6,172 nucleotides of DNA from Ramlibacter sp. (lineage in GTDB: Bacteria > Pseudomonadota > Gammaproteobacteria > Burkholderiales > Burkholderiaceae_C). Below, in pieces: positions 5,602 to 6,172 of the stretch. The notes beneath the pieces were generated by a model. It did no database searches. It had not been told where the DNA came from and worked only from the letters and a program-made list of their open reading frames with translations. Position 1 is the first letter of the stretch. The number at the start of each line of letters is the position of its first letter. A program made the position numbers and the translations under genes. The stretch is from the NCBI GenBank assembly GCA_026785815.1, contig JAJAZH010000034.1:1-6172 (forward strand), read 5' to 3'.

Positions 5602-6172
5602 TCAGGCGCGCGCCGTGGTGCGGGCCGCGCCGATGATCTGAAGAAAGTCGGCCGCCTTGAGCGACGCGCCGCCGATCAGGCCGCCGTCGATGTCGCTCTG
5701 GGCCAGCAGGCTGGCCGCATTGGCTGCGTTCATGCTGCCGCCGTAGAGGATGCGGACCCGCTCCGAATGGCCGCTGGCAGCCTGCAGCTGGGCCCGCAGC
5801 ACCGCGTGCACCTGCTGCGCCTGTTCGGGCGAAGCGGTCTGGCCGGTGCCGATGGCCCAGACCGGCTCATAGGCCACGGCGATCTCGCTGATGCAATGGC
5901 CGTTGGTGTGGATGACGGCTGCGAGCTGGCGCTTGACCACCTCTTCGGTCCTGCCGGCCTCGCGCTCGGCCAGCGTTTCGCCGACGCAGACGATCGGCGT
6001 GATGCCATGCGCCAGCGCCACCTTGGCCTTGTCGGCGACCAGCGCATCCGATTCGCCATGCCACTGGCGCCGCTCGGAATGGCCGACGATGCAAAAGCGC
6101 ACGCCGAATTCCTTCAGCATCGACGCCGATACCTCGCCGGTGTACGCGCCATGCTCGTGCCGCGACAGGTCC
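5602..6172 (-). CDS. tpiA: Triosephosphate isomerase, C-terminal 189 residues (5' end outside window)
   Basis: Interconverts dihydroxyacetone phosphate and glyceraldehyde 3-phosphate in glycolysis and gluconeogenesis, in the cytoplasm. The open frame runs off the right edge; about 60 N-terminal residues, including the active-site lysine, are missing. The visible part begins DLSRHEHGAYTGEVSASM. It contains the active-site histidine in IVGHSERRQ (visible residue 31), the catalytic glutamate in AYEPVWAIGTG (visible residue 102), the phosphate-gripping loop 6 around that segment, and the phosphate-binding LYGGSMN and GGLIGGASL near the C-terminus. The methionine at 6120 is internal, since family sequence continues in frame upstream of it, so it is not the start. 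The gene ends 25 bases before secG, the usual partner in this lineage. Confidence 0.97.
   Translation of the reverse strand, partial: DLSRHEHGAYTGEVSASMLKEFGVRFCIVGHSERRQWHGESDALVADKAKVALAHGITPIVCVGETLAEREAGRTEEVVKRQLAAVIHTNGHCISEIAVAYEPVWAIGTGQTASPEQAQQVHAVLRAQLQAASGHSERVRILYGGSMNAANAASLLAQSDIDGGLIGGASLKAADFLQIIGAARTTARA

Noticed and set aside
5602..6120. Taking the methionine at 6120 as the tpiA start, giving a short 172-residue protein
   Set aside because: Conserved triosephosphate isomerase sequence (SRHEHGAYTGEVSAS) continues in frame upstream to the window edge, so the gene is simply cut by the window, not truncated.

Overview
The window is a stretch of core respiratory and housekeeping genes, all read on the minus strand. 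Read in the direction of transcription (high to low coordinates) the order is: the 3' part of tpiA, secG, a tRNA-Leu(GAG), then nuoA, nuoB, nuoC, nuoD, nuoE, nuoF and the first 18 codons of nuoG. High G+C, separate nuoC and nuoD genes (fused in enterobacteria), and the run tpiA-secG-tRNA-Leu-nuo point to a betaproteobacterium of the order Burkholderiales. The protein sequences and the style of the intergenic repeat suggest a relative of the Comamonadaceae; this placement comes from recall of family patterns, not from a search.

Layout. 5602-6172 holds the catalytic C-terminal part of triosephosphate isomerase, cut by the window edge. 5160-5576 is secG, the small membrane subunit of the Sec translocon, with an Ala/Pro-rich tail. 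5043-5159 is a non-coding gap with only a weak possible -10 box. 4958-5042 is a tRNA-Leu with anticodon GAG and an encoded CCA. 4896-4957 is a short leader with a hairpin. From 4895 to the left edge come the complex I genes, tightly packed (gaps of 4 to 33 bases or an ATGA overlap), with one exception: the 129-base nuoD-nuoE gap, which holds at least three, probably four, adjacent stem-loops.

Function. NuoA is a membrane subunit. NuoB, C and D form the connecting module that carries cluster N2 and the quinone site. NuoE, F and G form the NADH-oxidising module. Together they start the electron path from NADH through FMN and Fe-S clusters to quinone. All the key cysteines and quinone-site residues looked for are present, so the complex looks functional. 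TpiA (glycolysis) and SecG (protein export) are unrelated in function but are regular upstream neighbours in this lineage.

No previously undescribed multi-gene system is visible. The most unusual element is the structured, probably repetitive insert between nuoD and nuoE. It also carries a stop-free 44-codon frame that bridges the two genes. Second is the hairpin just after the tRNA, which is a decent intrinsic terminator on the plus strand and a 5' leader hairpin on the nuo strand.
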